Positions 12,693 through 24,215 of a DNA stretch of 64,000 nucleotides are shown here, piece after piece. Every line of letters begins with the position of its first letter. Positions within the stretch are counted from its first letter, which is position 1. Source of the DNA: Trogon surrucura. Its lineage: Eukaryota > Chordata > Aves > Trogoniformes > Trogonidae. A program made the translations under genes and the position numbers. The notes under the pieces were generated by a model that searched no databases, was not told the DNA's origin, and saw nothing but the letters and a program-made list of their open reading frames with translations. Location: NCBI GenBank assembly GCA_020746105.1, contig CM036620.1, forward strand, positions 25,008,604 to 25,072,603. Direction: 5' to 3'.

Positions 12693-15583
12693 ACAGATTT
12701 ATTTTTTTGGTATCCAAGTTCATCCTGTTACTTAAAAACTGAATTTTCTCCTTGCTTCCACTGCTATGTTTTCCTCCTAGAATTCCACGGATAAATCCAG
12801 AGGTGGTAAGGAGAGACTGAAAATTACTGTTGCTAAGATGTGGCTGAACTGGAGAAACAGAGGTTTAACGGACCAGGTTCTGGTCTTCATTAAAATGACA
12901 GGAAACAAGAGCAGCTGCTGTTTTCAGTGGATCTATTCTCCGTTTCTACTGATGTGCAGAAGAAGCAAAATAACGTCTAGTCACAATCCTAGGATCTTCA
13001 TTCCTATTGTATTGCTTTCTGTATCTCCAAATATTTATCTGGATAAATATACAATGACTGGTGGAGATAGTGGGCCAGAGATATTAAATAACTTTCTTTG
13101 GAAAAAAATGGATTTAGGATCCACTGGGGAACTGAAGATCTGAAAGTATCTTATTGACGGAGGAAAAAAAATGAAGAAAATCTTAGAGAAGCAGGATCCA
13201 GTAAGAAAAGGGAAGGGGAAAGAACAAGCAAAACCCTTTCACCCTTCTTTTTTTCCAGCTTGTTGTATGCCTGTCCTGCCAAGCCAAGGATCTTCATAGT
13301 CCATCCCTGTCATTTTCAGGAAACACAGCCTTGTGCTGCTGCAAACATTGCTGCTGAATCTGTGAAGGCAGGTTCAAAACCTTGTGTGATGATGCTGCCC
13401 TGAAGTTAAGGGCTGTGCAAACAAATGGAGGAGAGAAAAACACTGCAAAAGGCAAACTTGCACATAAACTCAAATGCGATAGCACTTTCTGGATGCTTAC
13501 TCAGTTAATATCCCTCTGGTAACAGCAAGCCCTCCAGTAGCCCTAGAGAAACAGTCATTCATGGCTCCAAATCTGCCTGTAAGTAGGGTGCTTTCTCTCC
13601 TTTTCCTCTCCTACCCGCAGCTATTTTGAGCCTGAAAGACTAGGCAAGTCAGGAACCACATAAAAGCATGATTTGAGTTAGGTTTTAGTCTGCTGCTGCT
13701 GACTTTCATCCCTGTCACACTGCTTTTATTCATAGTGTGTTTACTAAAAAATAACAAAAATTACTCCTTGGAGAGTAGGTTCAAGAAGTAACTAATGCTC
13801 AGGTTTATTAGCATTTTGTGGGAGCAAACTTCAGGTTTTACCATAACCCTTGACCAATATTTTTACTCTTAATTTTTCACAAATACATTCTGTGAGTGAA
13901 ATGTGTGACTTAATTTGAAATTGTGCTGTGTTCTGTCATTATCAGTCCGTTCCCTCACTTCTCCACTGTCTATGTTTCAGATAGGTTTATGGGGGAAAAA
14001 GAAGCTTTTGCAGTGAGGATTTCACTCATTTCTGCTTATTCTCCTGTAATGCAAAAAATACAAACATAATAATGACTCTGTTCTCCTACGTCTGGTTTAT
14101 TTAATGGATTTTGTCATCAGTGTAATTTCATAACTTATTTTAATTCCCCACATGTATTTCCAGCATGTAGTTAATACTCCCTTAATAGTTTCCATGATTG
14201 AAAAGTTGATTTATTTATCACAACACTTATGGTCTAGAGAAATTAGCATTTCTCTCTCTCTTTGACTTTTTGCTGCTGAAGTCACAACAACATACCTAAT
14301 TTTTTTAAAAGGAGGAAAAAGGGTAGAGAGCCAGTCAGGGCTCTGTGAGGAAGAACAGGTCTCCGTGATGAAGTAGGGCACTTAGAATAGGCTTTTTTGA
14401 GAGGACTGTGAAAAAATGTTCAAATGGGAGCCTTGAATTGATCTTATTTTCCTGTTGGTTACTGTGCTTTCCAGATTAAAAGCTGTTTTCTTTTATTGAA
14501 ATCGAAAAGTGCCAAACATTGAACTTGCTTTGTAAGACATACATCAAGAGAGAAAATATTTCAGCGCAATGACATGACCTGACATTTTAAAGCAGATAAT
14601 AAATGACACCTTGTCAATGCCACCAATTTATTATTCCCTCTCTTGTACCTTTGTGTCGCAGTGGGATACCACATTCTTTTTAATCATAGGCCTGTGTTAA
14701 ACAAATTTTTACCAGAAAAGAGTATAAAATGCCCCTAGTTGTTTCCTGCACACTGACCTCCCAACCATCCCACTGTAATGTATAAAAGACAAAGGCTGTG
14801 TTAAATTTTTCACTATTTTATTCAATTTCTGATCCAATTACATGAGGCTCTTCCATCACTAACATGAATGTATATGCTATAATGTCAGCTGCTGCACATT
14901 AATCAGGCTTTCTTTTTTATCCAGCGGACACTAGTGCTAAATCATCTCACTGAAAAAAGTGGGACAAGAAAGAGATGCAAATGAATAAGGAGGAAACTCC
15001 TTTTTGTGCAATTACAGCAGGAAATCATTAGAGTGGGTGGCTTTCTGATCAAGCCCCCAAAGACCTGGAAATGTACCAAGTTGTTGTACATTTTTCATTT
15101 TCACCTAATTGAAAAAGAAGAGAAGCTTCACTTTTCACTACCTCTTGTAAGCCTGTATCAACCACGTGAACTGTGGTTGGGTTGCTGATCTTGTTTAATT
15201 CTTATAATGAATATGCCAGTAATCTGAAAATGTTTGGTGTCATTAAGGTTAATTTCTGCAAATGCAACAGAAAGACTTCTACTGGCATGTATGTTTTTCA
15301 TTGGAGTTTGGACTGTTATCTTGGTTATTGTGCAATTTTATGGGTAAATGAGAATTAGGCTTTCAGATGGGAAATACACGACAGCTTCTAGCTTTAATAT
15401 TTAATTTAATTAATTGAACAAGGAGAATAAGATCCCCCATGAGGTTCTTGCCTCTTAAGGGCTGTGGTCTCGAATTCAGGTCAGAATTTAAGTTTATACT
15501 CATGTTTAGCACTGATAGCCATAAGCACCCTGGCAGCTAAAGAGTTGCTAGATTTTCCAGGGTCTTCAGAGTCAGGACTAAGG
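12693..15583. other. unique interval, candidate regulatory DNA at its end
   Basis: No gene is seen. A small perfect hairpin (TATTTATC/GATAAATA) lies at about 13032-13049. The open frame at 12838-13143 is 101 codons with no recognised domain. The stretch 14520-15000 is unique, evenly composed and contains an octamer ATGCAAAT at 14975-14982, making it a possible conserved non-coding element. Confidence 0.5.
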
Positions 15584-15685
15584 GTCTGCTGTAGGTGGTC
15601 CTGCTCTGGCAGGGGGGTTGGACTAGATGATCTTTGAGGTCCCTTCCAATCTCTAACATTGTGTGATTCTGTGATTCTGTGATTA
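15584..15685 (+). mobile_element. CR1 LINE 3' tail fragment (plus strand)
   Basis: This holds the terminal ~100 bases of a CR1: the GGTCCTGCTCTGGCAGG block, the GTTGGACTAGATGATC block, then CCCTTCCAATCTCTAACATT and a tail of GTGATTCT units at 15661-15683. It is severely 5'-truncated, as most CR1 copies are, and has no coding part. It points toward the opposite-strand CR1 starting 36 bases downstream. Confidence 0.9.
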
Positions 15686-15720
15686 TATGGAGGAAACCAA
15701 AAGGTTCAATAGCACAAAGT

Positions 15721-15980
15721 CACACAGAATCACAGAATGTTACGGTCTGGAGATCTCCTAGTCCAACCCCCCTGCCAGAGCAGGATCACCTACAGCAGAG
15801 TGGACAGGAAGGCATCCAGGCGGGTTTTGAATGTCTCCAAAGAAGGAGACTCCACAACCTCCCTGGGCAGCCTGTTCCAGTGCTCTGTCACCCTCACAGT
15901 GAAAAAGGTTTTTCTAATATTTTTGTGGAACCTCCTATGTTCCAGCTTGAACTCATTGCCCCTTGTCCTGTCAATGGACT
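15721..15980 (-). mobile_element. CR1 LINE 3' fragment (minus strand)
   Basis: The minus strand carries the last ~64 codons of CR1 ORF2, still open, with motifs [33 protein letters not shown] and a C-terminal LDAFL. It ends in a short 3' UTR and an ATTCTGTG tail at 15721-15740. About 14 bases are missing near 15750 compared with the tail at 15.6 kb. The element stops at about 15980, so it lacks reverse transcriptase and endonuclease. Its tail faces the plus-strand CR1 tail at 15584-15685, creating an inverted repeat. Confidence 0.92.
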
Positions 15981-17010
15981 TTGAGTCATACTGGGTTGTG
16001 CAAGCCAGCGAACTTGCAGCAAAGCCTAGTGTCAGAAGAGGTGAACATGTTTTCACAGGTTTTGGTATGGTTGCCCAGGTATCTCCAAGGTCAGAGTTCA
16101 CCTGAACAGCTCTGAACAGCAGGAATATATGTTTGCTGGATTTCACATGACTTGGAGAGTGTTTACAGAGGTGTTGTCTTTCTCCTTTGACAGTCTGTAG
16201 ATTGAAATTTGCTTTAATCTTAGAGTTAAATTTATGGTGGTTAGGAAGTCTTCTGTGTGCAGGATCTTCTTAAGAAATCTTTCAACACAAAGTGTTACAT
16301 CAAAAGTCAGGTACTGTAAGTTTTCTTCCGGTTTTGCTTTTGGGGTTGTTTTTTTTCTTGTATCCTTTTTTTCTTCTTTTTTTCTTTTTTCCTCCCCTTT
16401 CTCTCATATTAATTCAACATTAATTTTGTGTTTGGAAGGAATACAATTTGCAATGCATAATGTATGTATCTCATAATTGTTGGATGTGTATGTGAAATCT
16501 TTTCCATAATAATTGGAAAAAAATTGTGGATGTGCCACACAGCAGGAAATAAGTGAGGGGACTTGACCTGTTTTTCAGCCTTTGAAGTGCTTATATTTTT
16601 TGTTTTCTGAAATATCCAAGGAAGTCTCTAGTCAAAGAGAAATTAAAGCTGATAGACACTTAGCTTCACTGCAACCAATACTAGAATTTTAAGAAACAAA
16701 CCATTTGGACTTTCATGTTTAAATAGTGAAGGTTTATTCTTTTATGGATCAGACACTTTCTGTGATTAAAATATGGCTTTTAAAATACTATTTATAATTT
16801 CTGTTATTTCTCCTGTATAATGCAAACCCCTTAACTGCCACAGGACATACAGATATTTTAATTTATGATGTATTTGATTTCATGTCAGCTATGTCAGATA
16901 CCAGTTCTATATTACATTGTAGCATAAATAAGAATATATGTAATATGGCAATTTACACTTAGACTACAAATTAGAGACATATCTGAAGACAGTGACCTTC
17001 AGGCAAACTG

Positions 17011-17075
17011 CTGTGATCTGATTGTCACTGGTGTCAATCCAGGGTCATTTTGTTGAAGCCTGGAGTTATCCTGTC
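17011..17075. repeat. ancient hairpin-like interspersed repeat, copy 2
   Basis: The order of blocks (TGATCTGATTGTCACTGGTGTCAATCCAGGGT, then TTGAAG, then CTGGAGTTATCCTG) matches the half-palindromic pattern seen at 2142-2247, allowing for heavy divergence. The block is quoted here only as short motifs: CACTGGTGTCAATCC and GGAGTTATCCTG. It is a weak but ordered match. Confidence 0.35.
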
Positions 17076-17772
17076 TGCTAATAGGAAGCAAAAATCTGTC
17101 TTCAGGAGCTATATTCTGCAGAATAGCCAGGAGAGTAAAAAATATCAAGATAGTGAGAACTCAGTATTTTTATTACAGAAGACTTCTAAAACAGCCAAGG
17201 TAAAATCTCATTGATCTTAGCACTAAGTAGCAATCACAGTGGAACACAAAAGTCTGAACTCAGTTTGGTGCCATGGTTTTGATGTCCTTTCAAGCCTCAC
17301 CTTTTTTGTGAACTGCACATACATTCTGTTGACAATCCCACTTTGTGCTTTTTTTGTCTCCGCATTTAGTTCTTATCAGCTTCCAACAACATTACTTCAC
17401 ATGCAGCTCTATCTGTTTTCACAAAGTGTTGTCACTGGAAGTCTATGCAGAGGTAAAGCTTCCAAGTTGTCTGCATTTGTGTTTTGGTACCCTATTGAAA
17501 CAAATCTAGTTTCTGTCACAGCAGCATAGCGCTCTTCTAAAAGCAATCAAAACTTCCAGAAGATAGGCTGAAATCTATGATTACAACAGAAAATGTCAAC
17601 AGTGTTTATATAATTAACAGCACCATGTTAAATAGGGAAAACTATATAGGGAAATTAGAAGGCTGGATGATTTGAGCATTATAAGCAGCACATCAAAACC
17701 CTGAAGTACAGAAAGGGTGTATTCAGGGACTTATTTTCTCCTGTCAGGCCTGTAGATATTGGAAGGAAATTT

Positions 17773-17834
17773 TTGTCAACTTTGGTGGCATTTATACCAG
17801 CATAAAATTGTGTAAGGGAAAAATTCAGTGTCTG
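17773..17834. repeat. ancient hairpin-like interspersed repeat, copy 3
   Basis: The blocks GTCAACTTTGGTGG, TTATACCAGCATAAAA, TTGTGTAAGGGAAAAATTCAG follow the same arrangement of TTTACAC-like and AATTC-like segments as copies 1 and 4. Divergence is high and the family is not named. Confidence 0.35.
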
Positions 17835-18846
17835 GTTTTCAGAGATTAAAGGGAAAACATTACAGTAGTCTCCTGTGCCATTTCTGAATGCAGGTCTACC
17901 ACGTACATTGCTCCAGATATCTGCAACTGAGCTCACACACATACAACTTGGGAGGGTGGGAGGTCACCCTTCTCGCAAAGCCTCTTACTGAGGGGATCTC
18001 GTTAATCCGTATAGCCTGGTTCAAACTAATTAGGATGGATATGGACACTGTAAAGAGAAAAATAGACTGCCTGTCCTTGAGAAATCCCCAGGGCCATGGG
18101 AATGGAGAGATAGCTGCACAATTGCTGACTCCGAGGAAGGATCTACAACAGGCTGCACAAAGTGTTGTTTCCAGCACCTTCTGGCATACCTGATGAAAAG
18201 CAATGGCTCTCAACTTTTAGAGGTGAACTGCAAGAGCAAAGAAAAAGTAACCCTAATTAAGCACCAGTTTCTGTGTTGAGCCCTTCCTCTGAAAAGGCAA
18301 TGTGGGACAGTCAGAAGAGAAGGACACAATAAGCCCCTTATTCGAAAATTTTTTTTATTCCTATGGACCCTTCTCAGATTTTGTTTCCCTAACAGGTTCA
18401 GCAATACAACTACTGGGAGGTCTTTTGTTTTGGTTTTTTTTTTTTTTAATTGCAGTGAGTGTTAACTGTAACTTTTATTTTATTTTTTAAAAAATATATA
18501 TGCTTTTTAGTTTTTTCAATTAGGAAGAGGAACGCAGGCACTGTAATTTATCTAACCAGTTCTTGCTCTCAATAATTCTTGAGCAAGGCAGGGTTTGACC
18601 CAAGATTTAAAAGAAAAAAAAAAAAAATTCATGAAACCGTGGTAATTCTCTGAGAGGAGAGATGTTTTCTGTAGTTCCCATGTTCTCATTAGTCAATTCT
18701 TGAGGATGTGGTCTCAAAAAGAAAACAAGAAACCCCTAATGCCTCAAAGCCACGCCTCACCTCCAATATAAGAAATATATAGGGAAGAGAATACCTGCAC
18801 TCCGTAGGTTCCCCCTAAGCATAGATCTGTACAGCAAAATAAAAGA

Positions 18847-19045
18847 ACCTCAGAATGCTTAATGATAGAGGGACTTCTGGAGGTCACCTCACCTCCTTCT
18901 CAAGCAGGGCCACCTAGAGCTGGTTGCCTGGGACCATGTCCAGGTGGCTTTTGTATATCACCAAAGATGGAGACTCCACAGCCTCCCTGGGCAACATGTG
19001 CCAGGTCATCCCCACAGTGAAAAAGTGTTTTCTGATGTTCAGAGG
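18847..19045 (-). mobile_element. old CR1 fragment, left part of an interrupted copy
   Basis: The plus strand shows the antisense of a CR1 3' region: GGAGGTCACCT, CAAGCAGGGCCACCTAGAGC, GGAGACTCCACAGCCTCCCTGGGCAAC and CACAGTGAAAAAGTGTTTTC, all typical landmarks in the right order. It stops at TGATGTTCAGAGG (to 19045), where a solo LTR interrupts it. The CR1 resumes at 19845. It is older than the LTR by position and is more diverged than the CR1 at 27.9 kb. Confidence 0.85.
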
Positions 19046-19844
19046 TCTCCTGGTTTGAGCTAGAACAGAACAAATTCTCCTAAGTGTTTTTACTTTTCAG
19101 CTCAGTCACTTCTAAGAGGCTGCACTTTCTGATGTTAACAGAACGTTTTTGCAGACAGTGTCGGCTACTGGAAGTGATAATGCCTGATGTTTATAGTCAC
19201 TACAGAGGATTGAGATGCAGAAAGGCTCTTACTTATACTTGCTTCTGTAGTGACCAAGGTCACTGCTGGGTCTTGTGTGCCACTTTGGGGGTGCTGGAAA
19301 GTAAAAGGGCCACAAGGAAGTAAAAGGTTGCATCTCTGGGTAGGAACAGACAGGACAGGTGACCCAAATTTGACCAACAAAAATATTCCTTTCCATATAC
19401 ATTATATTTAGTATAAATCTGAGAAATCATGGATATCAAGCTCTCTTCTTGCTCTTCAATGGCTGGCGTATGAGGAGAACTCCATCCATTCTTCTGCCTT
19501 TGGTCCTGACTCCGAGTTCCTGAGCCTAGCTCATATACCTGACTTCCTTCTGCTTCTGAGCCCGGGACTTCCCCAGTGGTTGCCTGCTCTGCAGCATAAG
19601 TGGTGATTGCTATTAGTGAGGGAAGTTGGATTCAATATTAGATTTATATATAAATATATATATTTCATTTTTTTTCTTATTTCCTTATTATTACTATTAG
19701 TGTTTTACTAAATGTGCTTTAGTTTCCTCTTCCAATCCATAAGCCTCTCTGCCTTATTCCCTTTTACCTTCCCTTTTGGGGAGAGAGGGGATTCAGAGAG
19801 CATCTGTCAGCATTTAGTGGCTGGCCCAGACCTAAACGTTGACA
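19046..19844 (+). mobile_element. 799-bp solo LTR inserted in a CR1
   Basis: The segment is bounded by AGAGG at 19041-19045 and again at 19845-19849, a 5-bp target-site duplication. CR1 sequence lies on both sides, which fixes both ends. It begins TCTCCTGGTTTGAGC (the expected TG start appears changed) and ends GTTGACA. A TATA-like TATAAAT is at 19412-19418. Blocks shared with the LTR at 26.4 kb include GGACAGGTGACCCAAATTTG, the region around the TATA, and CATTTAGTGGCTGG before the end. A 5-bp duplication fits ERVL-type and some other ERV groups. No retroviral gene is attached, so this is a solo LTR formed by recombination. Confidence 0.85.
19412..19418 (+). promoter_or_regulatory. TATA-like box of the 19-kb LTR
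   Basis: TATAAAT sits in the position equivalent to TATAAAA of the sibling LTR at 26.4 kb, following the shared GTGACYCAAAT...GACCAA block by about 50 bases. It is probably decayed and inactive. Confidence 0.5.
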
Positions 19845-19943
19845 AGAGGGAACCTCTGAGAGGTGATAAATGCCCCATCCCTGGAAATATCCAAATCTGT
19901 GTTTCAGCTTGTGCCTATTGCCCTTTGTCCTGTCAATTCAAGA
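19845..19943 (-). mobile_element. old CR1 fragment, right part of the interrupted copy
   Basis: After the duplicated AGAGG the CR1 antisense sequence resumes with GGAACCTC and then CTGTGTTTCAGCTTGTGCC, TTGCCCTTTGTCCTGTCAAT. Between these two pieces lie about 40 extra bases (19857-19893) containing CCATCCCTGGAAATATCCAA, which resembles CR1 sequence in the opposite orientation. The CR1 fades out at about 19943. Confidence 0.75.
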
Positions 19944-22900
19944 GGATGCAACAGTTTACAGTAAACTGAGTAGATGAAAGCTTTTTAGTACTAGTGACAA
20001 ATAGGAGTGTGCAGCACGAGATGGTCCCCGCCAATATCTTTGTTTCATTCCAGGGAAAGATAGATGTGAGTCTGAAACATCCTCAGCACTATCAGCCACT
20101 GGTGGATGCAGAATTTGGCACTGGACATGTCTTTCATTCCAAAGATGTGAAACATTACATTCAGTCAACTTAAGAAGCATTTTTCCCTCAGAATCTACCC
20201 TTCAAACCCACAATTCTCAGCAGCAAGTACCACACAAATAAAAACTGAGCAGTGGGTAGGACCTGTTGCTTTTAATTCCATTTTAATCATTGCTGATCAG
20301 TTCTTTAAATTGCTGCTCCAATTACTTAAATTCCTAGCTCAGCATTGTTGGGTGTAATTTTCCCTTTTTATTTTTTTTTAAAAAAAAACAAAAACCACCA
20401 ACAATCTTTCTCTCTCTTTCTTCTATTTTTTTTCTACTTTTAGATCTGTTTCTTCTCACCTGAGTGGTAGAACATAATAGCTGTGTCACACTGACGCAGC
20501 ATTCACAGCCCTGGTGATGTCATAGGCGTGTTACAGAGGACTGCCAGCAGTTTCTGGCACTAGCCTTAGTGATGTGGTGGTGTCACAATGGGCAGAACAT
20601 TTGTGGTGGCTCTGTCACAGGGGCTTGGTGACGCAGTTGGCCCAGGACAGATGTCTCTTGGCTGTTGAGAAGATGTGGGATGAACAGCCTTGGCATGAGG
20701 CTGGTAGATTCCTGCACAGAGAAGCAGGGGCTGCTCATTGTGTTGGAGGGTGTCTGCTGGTTCTTGTTTCTCCTGGTTTTGATGACCTCATCTCTGGTTA
20801 GGCACCTGACCAGGTCATGGCATGCTCCTGTCTTCACCTTTCTCTGCCACTCAGGCAGTTGCAGCTTTTTACAAGGACATGGAATATGAATCAGAAAATA
20901 TGCATAGTCTCTGTCTGTACTATGTCATAGTCCTACAGGCAGCTGGAATGTCCCCACAGCTGTGAGGAAAGGAAGTTCCACACCATCCACCTTCTCTGTA
21001 GCCTGTCATGGTCTCATAAATAAACCAAAAAAATCTCAGCTGGAAAAGGACGAGTGTATAACTCAATCTGTATTTTTAAGTTTTTCTCCTTTATGCAAAG
21101 AGTGGCCTAGCTTTCCACGGCTGTATAGTAGTATATTAAATATTCTGGGTGGTTCAGCACTTTTCTGAAGATCAGGGCCTTTTGCTGTGTTGCCAGAGAG
21201 AAACATAAATTCACTGGTCACCTTTGAAAATCTTGGTCGAAGCCTGAGGAACTTTTAAAAATGGTTATAATTTGAAATTTATTTTCTTCTTTTATAGCTT
21301 TGTCCTGCCTTACTTCAGCATTTCCCTTAAGAAGGACTTCAAAGAACGAGCAAAGCTGCATGGGGGATCATGCAGATCACCCCTGCAGGTTACAGATATA
21401 AATTTCCTCTGAACCACCTTCACCTCCACTGTACTTTGGGCATTTCCACTCCTCTAATCTCAGTATTCTTGGTGAAAACGAGAAGTTGCTATCCTGGCCC
21501 ACAGCTGATATAATTTTCAGAGCTCCTTTAAATTCATTGCCGCTGTATCAATCTGTGTTGTTTGGGCTCTAATGACTAGTGAGCAAGTTATCCAGCGATG
21601 CTCTCAAAAGTTGTCTTTTAGTCAGCAAGCAGAATCTGTAGGATCTAATTATCACATGAGCACAGATCATTTGATCACTGAAGTCATGCCATATAGTAGC
21701 AGTCAATGAAACCAGTGTACAATGGATCAGCACAAATGAAAGGAATTGAAGGAGGCTAGTTTCACAGAAATAACACTTTTCATGTGCAAAGCAGCACATG
21801 TTGTCTAACAAAAGCACAGAAAGAGACAAGGAGTAGAAGGTTATTAGCAGTATACATCTTAAATCCAGATGAGAATGTAGAAAATGTGACTTGATAATGA
21901 GATTTTTCTTCGATTTCTTATGAGTAATTCTTCTGTATTTTACATAAGCAAATTCTTAAATATTATGCAAAATGCCACTGCTCTTCACAACTAGAGTGTT
22001 GACGAAAAGCAAACACAACAGTGCAATTTGAAGTCTGAAGTGCAAACAGATGTTGTTTTTGAATGAACTTCCATTTCTTAACCACCGGTTCTAGTTATTG
22101 CTATCTAAAGAGGAAGATGAAGCAACTTTGCATCCTGTGGGTGCTGGCTGTCAATTTGTACCATGCAAATGAAATTGTGGCTAATCCTTAAAAGGCAGTG
22201 CCTCTAAAAACATGGGGTGGGCTCAATTTTTAAATGCAATTTAAATACCTTTGTAACCCTCTTTTTTTTTTCCTTAGTGAGGGGACTAGGCCAACTTCAC
22301 AGGTTAGAAAACATCAAGTGGATAGATACTTTAACACAACTCCCTGTTGTACTGTGATTTCCTAATTAAAATGCCCCAGAAACACATTTCTTCCTCCATA
22401 CCTGTTTCTGTATTATCAAGCAGAGCCCTGCAGTTGCAGAGCTCTCATACATGCCTGCAGCTGGGCAGGGCAGTTTGGCTGTGAGACAAGCCCTACTTCA
22501 GAGAGCATAGAAGTGCACGCATGGTAAGAAGATGGAGCGGCTTGGGTGCTGCTGAAATGCCAAATATTTGCTTAGAATAATTGCTTCCTGAAGATTATTG
22601 CAAGCATATCTAAAAGTCTAAATTATGCCAAGATGTGGGAGCTCTCAAAGATGGCTTTAAGCTGACTTTGCCCTTAGTTTACTGCCCTTCTGCTGTGTCA
22701 GTAGATCTGGGATGCAACCAGTCATCTGACCTAGAGTACTTATTTGTAATTAGGTGTCAAAAAAAGAGGTGCTAACAGCAGTCTAATTCCAGTGGGTCTA
22801 TCTACCTGAAATGCAAATCTTTCTCAATTTGAGCAATTAAGCTATGAAATTTAGAGTGCTCAAAGCCTTTGATGTTTTGAAGCAATTAACAATATAGGGA

Positions 22901-24119
22901 AAGATACCGCTCTCTGCAAGTACCAACAGCTGATTTGTAATATAATCAATGTGTTTGCTTTTCTGTTATTAACCAAGTTGTATTATTCATTATTTACCAG
23001 TATTTTGCCAGATGCCAGCATTTGTAAAAATATTTATATAGACCAAATGTACTGCAAAAAATGAGCACAAACTGTTTGAGACATTAATTGCTGTTTACAT
23101 GACTGTGGCATGTAGGAATTGATCCTCATTGTGCTACAGAGCCCTATCATGCAAGGAACTGCACAAGCCAAAGCATAACTGATTTGAATTCCATAGCAGA
23201 CAATACTGAATAATGAACGAAACAAATATTCAGCAAAGAATTTTAAACATAAAATCCTCTGTTGCTTGTACTTTTATGGGGTTGTGATAAAATGCTTTTT
23301 ATTCAGAATTGCATGAAGCCACACATACCCTGAGTGACTGTTAGGTAGTTTGCAAGCTGTTGTATATTGTATTCCTGGGCTGGTGCACAAAGCACTTGGA
23401 AGAAACAAGCTGGTTTCCTTCCTTGGACACTGAAATGGTAGACAAAGTCTGCTGGATACTGGGAACAGTGGCAGGGAGCAGAGTTGATGTGTCAGTAGAG
23501 GGTGTATGTCCAGGTTTGAGGGAGCCATGGTAGGTAGTAAATGAGGTAGAGGAGAGGGTTAACGCAGCTGCAGGATTGCATCCCTTGTTGGTAGTTTTAC
23601 ATTCAAATGTTTCCAATTGGAAAATGTGCATTTGTCCAGCCCAGGTGGTTTCTCCACTGAGTTTTGTCAGGTGCCTCTGGCAAGGTGAGCATCTGTGAGC
23701 AGCCACATACATTGCGAAATATTTACAGCTCACTAAAATGCAAACTCCTACAACTCTGTTGTATATTCCAGCATTGGTCTTTGAAAAATCCTTCCTCACA
23801 CCAGCTGGACTGGAGTGCTTAATGCTCGTAGTTCTCTTATGGCAACTGATAAGTTAACCTCAGACTTGCCACATTTTCATCTGAAGAGTTCTATAGGCTC
23901 ATCTTAAAAGCTAACACATGTTTTACTTTCATTTTTCTTTGTTTAAAGGAATTGTTGCTTGTGGAAGTAGGAATAATTTATTTGATTTGTTGTATCTTTT
24001 TATTATTATGATTATTTTGTAAAAAGCTTCTAATGATCACAGGCCATTAGCAGTTTGTAGGTTCACAAGGGAGCAATACTGAATTCATCTCCTGCAAAGG
24101 CAGCATGTTAGCCATCCCC
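19944..24119. other. unique interval without genes
   Basis: No gene is supported. At 20460-20660 several GTGAYG/GTCACA motifs recur at irregular spacing (a GC-richer patch of unknown nature). A possible conserved element lies at 22080-22260 with ATGCAAAT at 22163-22170 and TAATCC at 22182-22187. The 152-codon minus-strand frame at 23341-23799 is Ser/Thr-rich and has no recognised domain, splice context or start context; I leave it out. Confidence 0.5.
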
Positions 24120-24215
24120 ACCTGGTCTTTGCCTAACCTGTTCTTAAAATCTCTCAAAAACGAACCTTTCACATCTTCCCTGGGGGATCTACCTGGTATT
24201 CAGACACCATTTCAT
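24120..24215 (-). mobile_element. very old CR1/L3-like fragment
   Basis: The plus strand has GCCTAACCTGTTCTTAAAA followed by ...CACATCTTCCCTGGGGGATCTA, which matches in order the antisense of the 3' coding end of ancient CR1/L3 elements (block for the LPREVVES region). It is heavily diverged and short, so only the class is suggested. Confidence 0.5.

Larger units (their letters stand above)
15981..18846. other. unique interval with two ancient repeat copies
   Basis: No gene is seen. T/C-rich low complexity lies at about 16340-16410, and T14 at 18434-18447. Two degenerate copies of an ancient repeat are listed separately at 17011-17075 and 17773-17834. Overlapping 101- and 105-codon frames on opposite strands near 17.9-18.2 kb have no recognised domain. 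Confidence 0.5.

Noticed and set aside
15790-16146. 118-codon minus-strand open frame as a host gene
   Set aside because: Its C-terminal half is the end of CR1 ORF2 and the N-terminal half is unrelated flank.
20460-20660. Possible minisatellite of GTGAYG/GTCACA motifs
   Set aside because: Spacing is irregular and no unit could be defined; kept only as a remark in the interval.
23341-23799. 152-codon minus-strand open frame
   Set aside because: Low-information Ser/Thr-rich product, no recognised domain or splice context; compatible with chance.
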